Assembly (NCBI RefSeq): GCF_036426115.1
Contig: NC_088599.1
Location: 4,526,001-4,590,000, forward strand
Source of the DNA: Kwoniella botswanensis
Lineage: Eukaryota > Basidiomycota > Tremellomycetes > Tremellales > Cryptococcaceae
Length of the DNA: 64,000 nucleotides
Direction of reading: 5' to 3'
Made by a program: the position numbers and the translations under genes. Positions 55,501 to 64,000 of the stretch are shown in pieces. The notes beneath the pieces are model-generated. The model saw nothing but the letters and a program-made list of their open reading frames with translations, did no database searches and was not told where the DNA came from. Every line of letters begins with the position of its first letter. Position 1 is the first letter of the stretch.

Positions 55501-56624
55501 AGCTGACATGATTGCAGCTACCGGATTAATCCGTTCACGATGGCTCGATTGTATCGCCGCTGCACCCCCAATCCTGATCATAATCGCCTTCAAGATCTAC
55601 ATTTCGCGTACACTCGAGAATCAATTCCGATACTACAATCCAACTCAGCAAGAGCTCGAGCAGGAGAGGATGTACTCAATGTCAGAAAAGAGGACCAAAC
55701 ATTCTGAGATGGAGAAACGATTCCTTCACCCTGCTTTGCAACAGGATAAACTGTATACAATCATGGTTCACAAGAGCCAAGAACAACTTGCTCGAGAGGT
55801 ACTCAGTGCTTATCCCTGGTTCGCTGGAAAGCATCAACACGACGGTGTGGAAATCAAAGCTGTTCGAGAAGTGAGCATAATCAGTCGCATTGTTCACGAG
55901 TGGTCAGCTGACATATTGACATCCATAGGAAAACCTCGAGTACGACCCCAATCGAGACGGACCTGCGGATGTTGCCCATCAAGCCGATTGGGATGCTCGA
56001 TCGATCGCTTCTACGGAAATGCTCGGTGGATTTGGTGGTGGGAAGAGCGAGCTATCTTCGACTGCACCTTCACCCGGTGTTGATACCGACGCGTATAACC
56101 ATTACCCATTACCTGGAATGGACTCGAATGTGAATTTACCGTTGGATAACCCATCATCAGATTACCTTTTGGCGCAACAGCGAGATCGATCAGACGAGTA
56201 TCGAAATGACAAACAGCCACCTCGAAGGCAGAACAGTCGACCTTACCCACTCAGTCATGTTAGAGGTAATCTATCGGAAACTGACATTGTGGCAAGTTCA
56301 CCATTGCTAGAACATCAACAACAACAACCTTCATATGATGCCCCACCATATTCCAACGTACCTTATCCTCCTAGTGCCTACACTCAACCTCCCATTGGGT
56401 ACACACCGCCAACTATGAGGAGGACAGCGTCGGGTGACGAAGATGATATAGGTCAGACGAGATGGGATCAAGGTGATTTAGAAAGAGGTATTACCCAACC
56501 TCAGAGCAATAGGTCGTCACCACCTCCACGATCATATAGCAATCAAAGTCAAGATGATCAAGGGCTGTATGGAGGAGGATGGCAGCAGCATGATAGAAGG
56601 AATCAAAGTGGTCATGGGTGGTAA
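52526..56624 (+). CDS. calcium-permeable osmosensitive channel, CSC1/OSCA/TMEM63 family
   Basis: Seen: MSDVEDAASSLVASWNSTLS, first helix ALMTGISLGTILAFSFFRPR, then PPISNGFFAWFSPVIRLKEE and GLDATTFLRFLRMLRNIFSC, helices VLGVILLVLNIIYNL and WPALGVSYLINAIVMYFVWR. The cytosolic RRM-like domain runs from SRTLMVTQVRKDYRSDEGLV through YGFVTFKTIAEAHRIARAHQ, then PQDIVWENIS, followed by the pore helices (RRTFGFIFIGIICFFYTVPL, FGYFLPFIMRRISKYQ, FFVIICNVVIYSLLSVIYTA, PGYFEYAIVVVNLLFVCAVG, PLAPLVAIGACAVFWFSS). Cytoplasmic tail rich in Pro, Gln, Ser, Tyr. Known role: mechanically or osmotically gated Ca2+-permeable channel, plasma membrane or endomembrane. At least fifteen introns, all in phase. Confidence 0.95.
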
Positions 56625-57031
56625 GACATCGAGATGACAAAGCGCTGGTCGCAAGGTGTACATTATCCCATCGCTCTCTAAATATATATATATATTTATA
56701 TACACTTATACTTTGCGTATATGACTCTAACATATATCGCTTATACACTTTATTATACAATATCTCAACGAATAGACCACGAGTGAATGACCGTGAATGC
56801 ATGGATGGACATTGAAATGATTGCTCGAGTGCAGCAATATCATGGTGACAGTACGTGACATTCTCGTTTACGTAAGTGTCGCCACTTTTCGTCTCCGCTA
56901 GAGTTGTGATCTCTAATGATCACTCGTTTCCACCTGTTTCTCTCTCTCTTTCTAGTCTGTATCTCATACCAGCCCCAGTATTCCATAGTATCTTACACTC
57001 TTCAACCACGTACGCATACCTCGCACTCACG
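56625..57031. other. intergenic region
   Basis: 407 bp with an AT run (aaatatatatatatatttatatac) near 56680. No gene seen. Confidence 0.45.
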
Positions 57032-58099
57032 ATGGAAGCAGAACTATCGACTTACAAGGATCAACTGGCCTATGTCAACTTACAGCTCGAATCAGATCCC
57101 AACAATGAAGGACTCAAGACACTCAAAACCGAGTTGGTCGAGTTGATCGACCTTACTCAGCAGGCCATGGGTCAACCAGCTGCTGGATCAACGACGTCGA
57201 CTAGTGCCGGGACTACGAAGAATGATAAGCCAAAGGGGAAGGGGAAAGAGGATGCTGCGTCTCAGTATAAAGCTGGGATGGATTGTATGGCCAAGTACAA
57301 AGATGGGAAGTGGTATGTACAATTTGTTTTTAAAATCTTCAGTATAATATCGGATGTCTAAAACCTGATTCATAGACTCAAGCTGATAACTGGCTCAACT
57401 TAGGTACCCCGCCAGGATCAACGCAGTTATCGGATCACCTGAATCACCTCAATATACCATCACCTTCAAAGGTTATACCACATCTACAAACGTCCCTTTA
57501 TCCTCGTTACGACCTCATGATCCCTCTGCACCCATACCCACCCCCGTTGAACCTACCAAGAGGAAACAGGAGGAACTGACAGAGAAGGAAAAGGAGAAGA
57601 AGAAGAAGAAAGGTGAGAAATGGATGGAATCTCAGAAAGCGAAGGCGGATGAAATCAAAGATAAGAAGAGCGCTTGGGAGAAGTTTGGGAAAAAAGCTAG
57701 TAAGAAAGGGATCCATATTTCTGGGTGAGTATTGTCTCTATCTTCGTTTATATTTCTTTCAAGTGAGATACTTCTGAGTGATCGATATCAGACGCGATCG
57801 TGAGTTTAAGTATGTACTGATGATCTCTGTGCATTCCAGTCTCGAGGGAAAATCAGTGTTCAGAACACCTGATAATCCGTTTGGTGAGCCATCTTGACCG
57901 TATGTAGATCCTCAAACATAGCTGACATAACCTTTTCCACTCATTCAGGCAAAGGTACGCTGCCTTCGTTCCACCCAAGACTACGATGAGAATCGCTGAT
58001 GTTTCCTCCATCGCAGTCGGAGTTACTGGCTCAGGTAGAGGTGTGACAGAGTATGAGAGAATGGGAAAACATAAATTCGCAACGGATAAAGAGGAATAG
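57032..58099 (+). CDS. SPF30: Tudor-domain splicing factor SPF30 (SMNDC1)
   Basis: Seen: MEAELSTYKDQLAYVNLQLE, a helical N-terminus; DAASQYKAGMDCMAKYKDGK, WYPARINAVIGSPESPQYTI, TFKGYTTSTNVPLSSLRPHD form a Tudor domain with aromatic cage positions (Y, W, Y, F). A Lys/Glu-rich helix follows (KRKQEELTEKEKEKKKKKGE), then SWEKF-type WEKFGKKASKKG and the conserved C-terminus KSVFRTPDNPFGKVGVTGSG, RGVTEYERMGKHKFATDKEE. Known role: binds symmetric dimethyl-arginine on Sm proteins and helps assemble the U4/U6.U5 tri-snRNP. A 6-nt exon (57949-57954) encodes part of FGKVG and is needed to keep frame. Confidence 0.93.
57949..57954 (+). other. 6-nt microexon in SPF30
   Basis: GCAAAG is flanked by tcattcag and gtacgc. 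Skipping would lose exactly two residues (frame kept), but inclusion restores the conserved NPFGKVGV; its donor gtacgc is non-consensus beyond GT. Confidence 0.85.
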
Positions 58100-58833
58100 G
58101 TGTAGCATAATCAAACTCATCTTGCCTTTTCTCGTCAATCTCTCTTACCGTTGTACAACCATTCACTTTCCGTTCGTCCAGCTACCATCGATCTCTGGCC
58201 TCAAAATACCTCGTCAAGATGGTCTTCAATGAAGCGATAATTATCCTCACCCAAGCAAAATAACCTCATGATACGATCCAAGCGTACTTTTTATTTTCCT
58301 CTCTTCCACTTAGAATCATCTATCCCTTGTCCTTGTCATCTGCTGAGTTACCGTATTTTACCTTTTCAGACGTGAATGATCTGTCTCAGGTACGGAGTGA
58401 TAAGTAAGTTGGATGAAGTGGTATGTTCACCATGCATTTATGGTCAATTCTGCCTTCTCGTACAAATAGGAAACACCTTACTAATAAATGATTATCGAAT
58501 CGATATGCGCTACCAATCCGTCACCTCACACGAGCCGAGTGATATCATTGGATTACTACTGTTCATGCTGCAGCAGCGCTAAGCATACTTTTCTTTACTG
58601 CACTGATATTCATACCCTCCATCCGCTGATACTTGATTGCCTTGATACTAGCAAGTTCACCTTGTCCGTACCCTTCCTCCGCCAGTCACATAATATTCTT
58701 TGATATCGTGCGTCGAAGCACATTGCGCTACCACCCAGAACACCCAAAGACACAAAGCGACGATATTCACGCTAGAGCGAAATATCAGTCCAAGTCAGCT
58801 TGTACTGATTTATGGAGTTTTGTACTCATATAC
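58100..58833. other. convergent intergenic region
   Basis: 734 bp. Candidate short frames read as chance. Nothing recognised. Confidence 0.45.
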
Positions 58834-59510
58834 TCACAAGTAACCTAAGATGTCAGGATTCAGGTCATGTCCTTTACTCCTCGCCAAACCCCAAACGACA
58901 TTATCCAATGCTAACACCGTGCCAGCGATCAAGGTCAATAACACACATATCCCTCTCTCCCACCATTTGGGATCCCGCATGATATCTGACCATGCATCCG
59001 ATCGTCTATGAATGAGGCAAATGCGCAGATTGCGAGTATGAGAACAAGGTAGGTGATGAGGAGGATGGAGAGGATGAGATGGAAGAGGAGTAATAATGGG
59101 AAGCCGCTCATTGGATCTGGCCAGGATGCTGTAGAGTATAAAAACTCCCGAGTTCTTGGTCAAGCCAGTCATTCAGCTCGAGATGTCCATGGGTCTTATG
59201 TGCACGGATGGACTCACCCAGAATCCTGACCGTTGACTCCATATCCTTGAGCAGCAATTTTGATATCACCTTGATATCCTCCATCATATACCCAAACGGG
59301 TAACAACCAGAACCCAGCCAAGAAACAAATTACAGCGATGGAGAAAGGTAAGAAGATCAATAATATACTCTGGGCGGTTTTACCCCCGAAACTACATTTA
59401 CAGCAAGAGAGAGGGTTGCATCCTCGTCGATATCGATCGTAGGTTGAATCATCTCGATGAGATCGTTGACGCCCTGATGAATGATGGCGGGACGAATGGT
59501 GTTTGCCCAT
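58834..59510 (-). CDS. small membrane protein, frames hard to join
   Basis: Seen: start ATG at 59510 (MGKHHSSRHHSSGRQRSHR), His/Arg/Ser-rich N-terminus, Cys cluster (CNPLSCCKCSFGG), helix AQSILLIFLPFSIAVICFLA, then GFWLLPVWVYDGGYQGDIKI. A gtgagt donor at 59217 and acceptor at 59129 (89-nt intron). The next exon has two plausible frames: one gives a clear membrane helix (PLLLLFHLILSILLITYLVL, ILAICAFASFIDD) from 59128 to about 59005, the other gives MRDPKWWERGICVLLTLIAG, TVLALDNVVWGLARSKGHDL ending NPDILGYL. The standard splice leads to the second frame throughout. A single-base change near 59000 or an unusual splice would be needed to join both. No known family; two or three membrane helices. 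Confidence 0.6.
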
Positions 59511-59671
59511 CTTTTTCGTGGTCACTGTGATTTAGTGTCTTACTTGCTCAATTTAAATTGTTTTATCTATCCGTTTTTTACGAGAAGAAAGTTGATCGTC
59601 TCTCATCATGCATACTTATTTCAGTTGATGATCTGTTGCATATTGTGTTGTCTTACCCTCCCTTCTTATAG

Positions 59672-59792
59672 TAGGGGTAGTCAAATACCGACTTGTGCAC
59701 GTCACAAGTCTGACTTGAGACTGGTTTTTGCACCGCACAACTCGACTTGTGCACCTGCACGACTCGGATAAATACCTAATTGACTACCCCTA
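59672..59792. mobile_element. MITE-like element with TA target duplication
   Basis: GGGGTAGTCAAATA at 59674 and its near-inverse TAATTGACTACCCC ending at 59790, each flanked by TA (59672-59673, 59791-59792). 117 bp, no coding capacity. Inside is a perfect 8-bp hairpin (GACTTGTG / CACAAGTC, loop 5) and a repeated CGACTTGTGCAC. Fits a non-autonomous Tc1/mariner-type element by terminal repeats and TA duplication. Confidence 0.65.
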
Positions 59793-60026
59793 GTACTGAA
59801 GGGACGTGGATAAGGATTCAACTGATAAAGGATGCGCTGACCTATAACTTGATATGACCACGATGAAAGTTACACTGAATCAGGAAGATCTGGCTCGAGA
59901 TAGGACAAAAGGTTCATCGAGCTTTCTGATTTGCAGAGATATTGCACCTCTCAATCTCATCTAATCCCCTATAGGAGGGGAAGGTATTGTTAGCATCCTA
60001 CTTGGATTAAGCTTGTGGGACGTCAA

Positions 60027-60092
60027 AGTGGAGGTTTGAAGCTGCTTACCAATGGATCCGATTGCAGCTTTGTCAAAAGTTCAACCTCCACT
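60027..60092. repeat. imperfect inverted repeat
   Basis: AGTGGAGGTTTGAA (60027-60040) and TTCAACCTCCACT (60080-60092) are inverse with one base slip; inner GCTGC/GCAGC also pair. It could form a hairpin or be a bipartite protein site. Confidence 0.6.
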
Positions 60093-60126
60093 GTGCGTAA
60101 TCGGCGTACACCGCTTTTGGAGATGC

Positions 60127-60187
60127 AAGTGATTTTGGTGAAATGATCTCATATAGTGGAGGAGCTGATGTAAGTGACTTTGGCGAA
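60127..60187 (+). promoter_or_regulatory. 16-bp direct repeat in the cupin promoter
   Basis: AAGTGATTTTGGTGAA at 60127 and AAGTGACTTTGGCGAA at 60172, 45 bp apart, differ at two bases, both transitions. Likely paired factor sites for the cupin gene. Confidence 0.45.
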
Positions 60188-60246
60188 TTCAGCTTTCTCG
60201 TAAAATCCCACAAACGCTGTTTGAAGCAGTATCATTCCTTGCAAGG

Positions 60247-60254
60247 TATATATA
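60247..60254 (+). promoter_or_regulatory. TATA box of the cupin gene
   Basis: TATATATA in GGTATATATAGC, 90 bp upstream of the ATG at 60337. Strongest TATA match upstream of a start in the window. Confidence 0.55.
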
Positions 60255-60336
60255 GCAGCTCAGGATGAACAAAGCGAGATGCATGTCCTCATCTAAGTAG
60301 ACTAACACCTAGCACGAATCAGCGAGAGATTCATAC

Positions 60337-61107
60337 ATGATGGCGGCCACTCCCCTTCCTTCCCCTCGTCGAATCTTGACTGCCACTGACTCTCAAGGTC
60401 TACCAGTGGTATTGGACGATACAACCCCTTTTGCCAATGACAATGAGGAGTTAAAAGCTTTTGTCGGATATGTCCAGCCGGATTTGACTGGGAAACCAGA
60501 TCAAGCTTTCAAGTACTCGGAATATAAACCTACTAAGATTAGTCATGATGATCAAGTATCGTTAAGATGGGTCGGTGAGTACTTGTTTGATTCTTCCCTG
60601 CGATCGACCTGCGGTCTTACCTGTTTTAGGCTCAAAACAAACATAAGGACTCTTCTGAACATACACTGACTGTTCGGATCGTGTTTTGGTTTTCCTTTTC
60701 AGATATTCCACCTAACTATAAAGGGGATCAACATTACACTAATACCTTCGGTAAGTCAATACTCGTGATGAGGTTGTAACGTGTTGACTCGACTTACTTT
60801 ATAGACTACATAATTGTGACCCACGGCGAACTCGAACTGTCCTTACCAGACGGTCAAACCAAGAACGTCAAAGTCGGCGATGCAGTGGTTCAAGCTGCCA
60901 ATATTCACGCTTGGAACAACAATACTGATCAATGGGCAAGTGAGTGATAACGCATACATCTCCAGACTCGGATACCACGAACATGTACCTGACGTGGGTT
61001 GGTGTTTACCAGGATTCGTCGGTGTGGTGGTGCCCTCTGAAAGTGTTAAAGTCAACGGTAAAACGCTTGATCAACCCCCCATCAATGGTTATCACGCTCA
61101 GTTTTAA
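60337..61107 (+). CDS. small cupin-domain protein
   Basis: Seen: MMAATPLPSPRRILTATDSQ, VVLDDTTPFANDNEELKAFV, then exons VSLRWVDIPPNYKGDQHYTN, TFDYIIVTHGELELSLPDGQ, TKNVKVGDAVVQAANIHAWN, NNTDQWARFVGVVVPSESVK, ending PINGYHAQF. The cupin strands YIIVTHGELEL (motif 1 region, with H in GDQH and TH) and GDAVVQAANIHAW (motif 2, H before AW) are clear; the fold is a single cupin barrel. The final intron runs 60940-61012 (gtgagt...accag), and joins GCA A to GA TTC, giving WARFVGVVVPSE, the expected strand. Two ATG codons in tandem at 60337 and 60340. Reaction unknown; fungal relatives are common but poorly defined. Promoter has TATA and repeats, suggesting inducible expression. Confidence 0.88.
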
Positions 61108-61328
61108 TTATCGTTTGATTTCGATCAATCGAAATATCAGTGATCATTTTGGGGATAAGTAGCATTGTCAATAAATGAGAGCGAGTTATACATGAGATGC
61201 ATGTTAAAGAGATCAGAGATAAGAATGAAATCAAAGGATATCGCACACCCGCACACCAAGTTTTGTACAAAAATATTACTACAACACGAATCCCAAAAAA
61301 TCATTATGCGTTGATTATATTTTATTCC

Positions 61329-62497
61329 CTATTTCAAGACCTTTGAAAGTACAATGGCGATAACGATTATAGTAATTAACAACGCTGAGAATCCCAATGT
61401 ACCATAGGCGCATCTCTTGGCGTATTTCATTTCGGTCTGTAAAATACGATAAGAGAGAATCAACTGGTTGATCAAACCTTGTGCCAAGAATGATGTTTAT
61501 TTGGATATCGTATCGTGCTCAACTCACCTTTCTTAAAATAACGATCATCTCTTCTAATTTCTGTGCTTTTTCAGGATCACTCTCTTCCTCGACTGGTTTC
61601 AATGGGATCCACATACTGAACAAAAGATGTATCAGCATGGACCTCTCGAGCAATAAGAGAGGGTATCGTGGAGCATTGTTTACGAGGGATGTAGGAGAAA
61701 AGATGAAAGTCCAATAGCATCACTCACATGCACATCCCGATGATCCACAACAGAGGACATATCCATCCCCATTTCCACAAAGCTCTAGCCAGCGTCTTGG
61801 GTTCTGTCTGAGTCTCCTCTGCGTAACATGGTAATTCGTCAGACGACTGTAAGGTGAATGTCGGTGATTGATGACCGCCTAATCCGGCGGTAGGATCGAA
61901 ATATAGTTCTTCATGGCTGGTCTGGTGGTTTCTGGAAGTAGAAGTGGAAGCGGTGATGATCGGTCGAGCCTGGTGGATATCATTGGCGTAAGAAGGTGGT
62001 CTAGAAGCTGAGAAATCTATTTGTTCGTCTTCTGATGGTGATGATGATGATGAGGGTCCAGCTTCGGGGTGATTCTGAATGGATTCGGCAATTGGTAATG
62101 GTAAATCAACAGGTAAGATATACCTTGGAGGTTGTTCGTCCCTGGACGATCTAATGGTTGTGATCAAAGGACTATCGAAAGATTTGGAAGATGGTAATCC
62201 AGCTAATTCCATAGATGGAGATAGATCTTCAGGTGTGGATGGTACAGGCTTCCTCTTGATCGAAGAGGTCGATTCCCTATTAGCTAATTTTGGTCGACTC
62301 GTAGGTGTTGTGGGTGTTTTGGGTGTCTGAGGTTGGTTCTCTTCTGATGAGGCTGGTGAGGAGGCAGGTAAAGCAGGTGGAGGAGTGGAGTGATCAGTCG
62401 GTACTTGACTAGACACTGAAGCGATTGATTCGAGAGTCAATCGTCTGTCAGATCTTGGTGGTCGAACAGGTGTGGAGGGTGTAGTTGGTCTTGACAT
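61329..62497 (-). CDS. two-TM protein with a long Ser/Pro/Thr-rich N-terminus, uncharacterised
   Basis: Seen: MSRPTTPSTPVRPPRSDRRL at 62497; 220 residues of disordered Ser/Thr/Pro-rich sequence with many SP/TP sites (possible kinase targets) and a PPSYAND/PPRY-like motif (a PY motif for WW/Nedd4-type ligases); then ARALWKWGWICPLLWIIGMC, first helix, a short charged helix (EESDPEKAQKLEEMIVILRK), TEMKYAKRCAYGTLGFSALL and the second helix ITIIVIAIVLSKVLK at the C-terminus. Two introns join in phase. Both helices near the C-terminus suggest a hairpin or tail-anchored topology with the long N-terminus in the cytosol. No named family. Confidence 0.8.
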
Positions 62498-63328
62498 CTT
62501 GTCTTTTCCTTTTTTCTATTGTTGTTGTATATGCGATCAATTAGACAATAAGTAAATATGGTGAAGAAGTTTCAAAGTTTATGGTATCGGTGTGGATATC
62601 TTATTGTTCTCGCTATGATGATTGGAGGAAATTGATTCATGAGTGAGGAGAATGGAGTCTATATATATGACAAAAAGTGCCTTCACTTCTCAATCAATTC
62701 AATCGCACTGAACGCCTTTCACACTTCAATCAGTGATCATGATATCTAAAACCCCCATCATCACCTGCTCAGCGAATAGTAGCTTTATCATATTTAGTGT
62801 ATGAGCAGTGATTGGTGATTGAAAGGTGAAGTCTGGTATGGTGGATCAAAGGAAGCACGAACACCATCCTTTGCCTTCACCCCCTATTCAGTGTCTAGTA
62901 TGGTGTACGATATATCTCCGTGCCCTTGTAGAGCATGTACGCCGACACACACAAACTCACACACAAACACGGACACCTCACTCATGATGAGTGGCCCTGT
63001 GTAACCTGGATACTCCGATACTCTGGGCTAGGAACCGCATTGATTGTCTCTGGGGTGTAATGATGATCATTTCCAGCTTCACCATCTCAACATCAGCCGG
63101 ATTGGGTATATTGTTTTATCGTATTCATTCCTTTGATATACTTCATCTTGCTTTTCACATGCACATTGCTTCATTAGTTGGTTATGGCCATATGAAACAC
63201 TTGTCTTTGCATATCTTAGCACTACAGTAAATATTGATTGGTATTTCCCCTTTCTTAAAGCAGCAGTAGTCTCTTCCCTCCACTCACGCGATACGACGCG
63301 TCCTGTAACATAACCTCTTCGTCCTCCG
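62498..63328. other. intergenic region
   Basis: 831 bp between two minus-strand genes. Contains short ACAC-rich stretches (62940-62985). No gene seen. Confidence 0.45.
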
Positions 63329-64000
63329 TTAGATCAAGAACCTGAATCCTTTTTGCATCTGCTGGGCATCCTTAACAGTCGTGCTCTCGAGTTTAGCAGC
63401 TTGTTCAAGAGTATCGCCATGCTCGTTGAATGCTCTTTCGCCTTCTTCCAATCTCCTGTTGGCCGAAACGAGGATTTGTCGGAACCATATATTGAGCTGA
63501 TTCGAACGTCATATAAATCAGTCCCAGATCGAGTATCATACTGACTTAAATTTTCTCGTCATGAGGATAACTTCACTTACCAAGATTGTAGCTACAAACA
63601 TCGCTAGTACGACACCATAGGATTTGACGTAGGTACTGCATACAATGATCAGATCATGACGCCCAAATGTCGACTTCACTTACGGTCCGTATTTTGCAGG
63701 CCAAACATACTGAATCGTAGTAGAATCCATCAGCGATTGACGCACACTTGTTTGCACAAACGTCATAACTCACACTTCCTGCGATGTTACCGGTTTGCGA
63801 CAACGCATTCTGATCGAAATTCATAATCAGATCAGCATTCATTCAACGGTAGTCATACATCGCGCAGGTACTGACCATGAAAGCAAGAGCTACAGCTCTT
63901 TTGGCCGGTGGACGAGGGAAAGAACTGCTCATCCAGGTGTACATCTGAATGAATCAATAGCCATCAGCCTGATGATCCAGGTGGTATCCTCAATAAAGTC
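63329..64000 (-). CDS. MFS permease, Dal5 family, C-terminal part (cut by window edge)
   Basis: Seen: exons on the minus strand join to MYTWMSSSFPRPPAKRAVAL, AFMNALSQTGNIAGSYVWPA, KYGPTYVKSYGVVLAMFVAT, ILLNIWFRQILVSANRRLEE, GERAFNEHGDTLEQAAKLES, ending MQKGFRFLI at 63329. The NFPRPPAKRA-AxxFMNALxNxGNIxGSY block is the signature of the helix 10-11 region of Dal5/allantoate-type anion:cation symporters. The right edge of the window falls inside an intron, so the N-terminal part lies beyond it. Substrate unknown. A complete relative lies at 35.5-37.5 kb. Confidence 0.9.

Larger units (their letters stand above)
59511..60336. other. divergent region with a MITE and repeats upstream of the cupin
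   Basis: 826 bp holding a 117-bp MITE, an imperfect inverted repeat, a 16-bp direct repeat and a TATA box (separate entries). Confidence 0.6.

Noticed and set aside
60940-60965. A 22-26 nt intron in the cupin gene ending at ctccag
   Set aside because: Too short for splicing. The 73-nt intron to 61012 gives the expected cupin strand.

Overview
This is a 64 kb stretch of nuclear DNA from a fungus, most likely a basidiomycete yeast of the Tremellomycetes (Cryptococcus/Kwoniella type). The evidence is consistent: compact genes with many 45-90 nt GT-AG introns, many with a GCTGAT/GCTGAC-like branch site near the 3' end, tightly packed genes on both strands, and proteins such as CSC1, Dal5-type permeases and Rab6 of basidiomycete style. 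No rRNA, tRNA, CRISPR array, prophage or retroelement was seen. The reading below comes from the sequence alone; exon joins were made by eye from splice signals and reading phase.

Layout. 0-13.5 kb: RIO2 kinase (cut by the left edge), UBA3 (NEDD8 E1), a single-pass membrane protein, two uncharacterised genes on the minus strand, a RING-finger protein with a very long internal loop, eIF4E and VPS51. 13.8-28 kb: DBP6-type DEAD-box helicase, an EVE-domain protein (THYN1 type), a multi-pass membrane protein, a cell-surface single-pass protein with an N/Q/M-rich tail, the mitochondrial i-AAA protease YME1 and a PrxQ/Bcp-type peroxiredoxin. 28-38 kb: lipin (PAH1), YIPF1/2-type Yip1 protein, Rab6/Ypt6 and a Dal5-type MFS permease. 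38-45.5 kb: two adjacent disordered-protein CDS that may be one gene, then ESS2/DGCR14. 46-64 kb: a class I glutamine amidotransferase, a sugar-transporter-type MFS gene broken into very small exons, CSC1/OSCA channel, SPF30 splicing factor, a small membrane protein, a 117 bp MITE, a cupin, a two-TM protein, and the C-terminal end of a second Dal5-type permease cut by the right edge.

The genes are mostly housekeeping: ribosome biogenesis (RIO2, DBP6), translation (eIF4E), splicing (ESS2, SPF30), neddylation (UBA3), lipid synthesis (lipin) and membrane traffic (VPS51, YIPF, Rab6). The last three traffic genes all act around the Golgi, but they are scattered and do not form a functional cluster.

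The most interesting signals are: (1) an in-frame UAG in the sugar transporter, followed within 10 nt by a phase-matched intron and an 88-codon acidic extension that looks coding; (2) two runs of microexons (8-18 nt) in that same gene and a 6-nt microexon in SPF30; (3) a MITE with TA target duplication; (4) a 7-bp-period CCG repeat in the promoter between the Dal5-type permease and its divergent neighbour; (5) a uORF whose stop overlaps the RING gene start (ATGA); and (6) several genes whose frames do not join simply.
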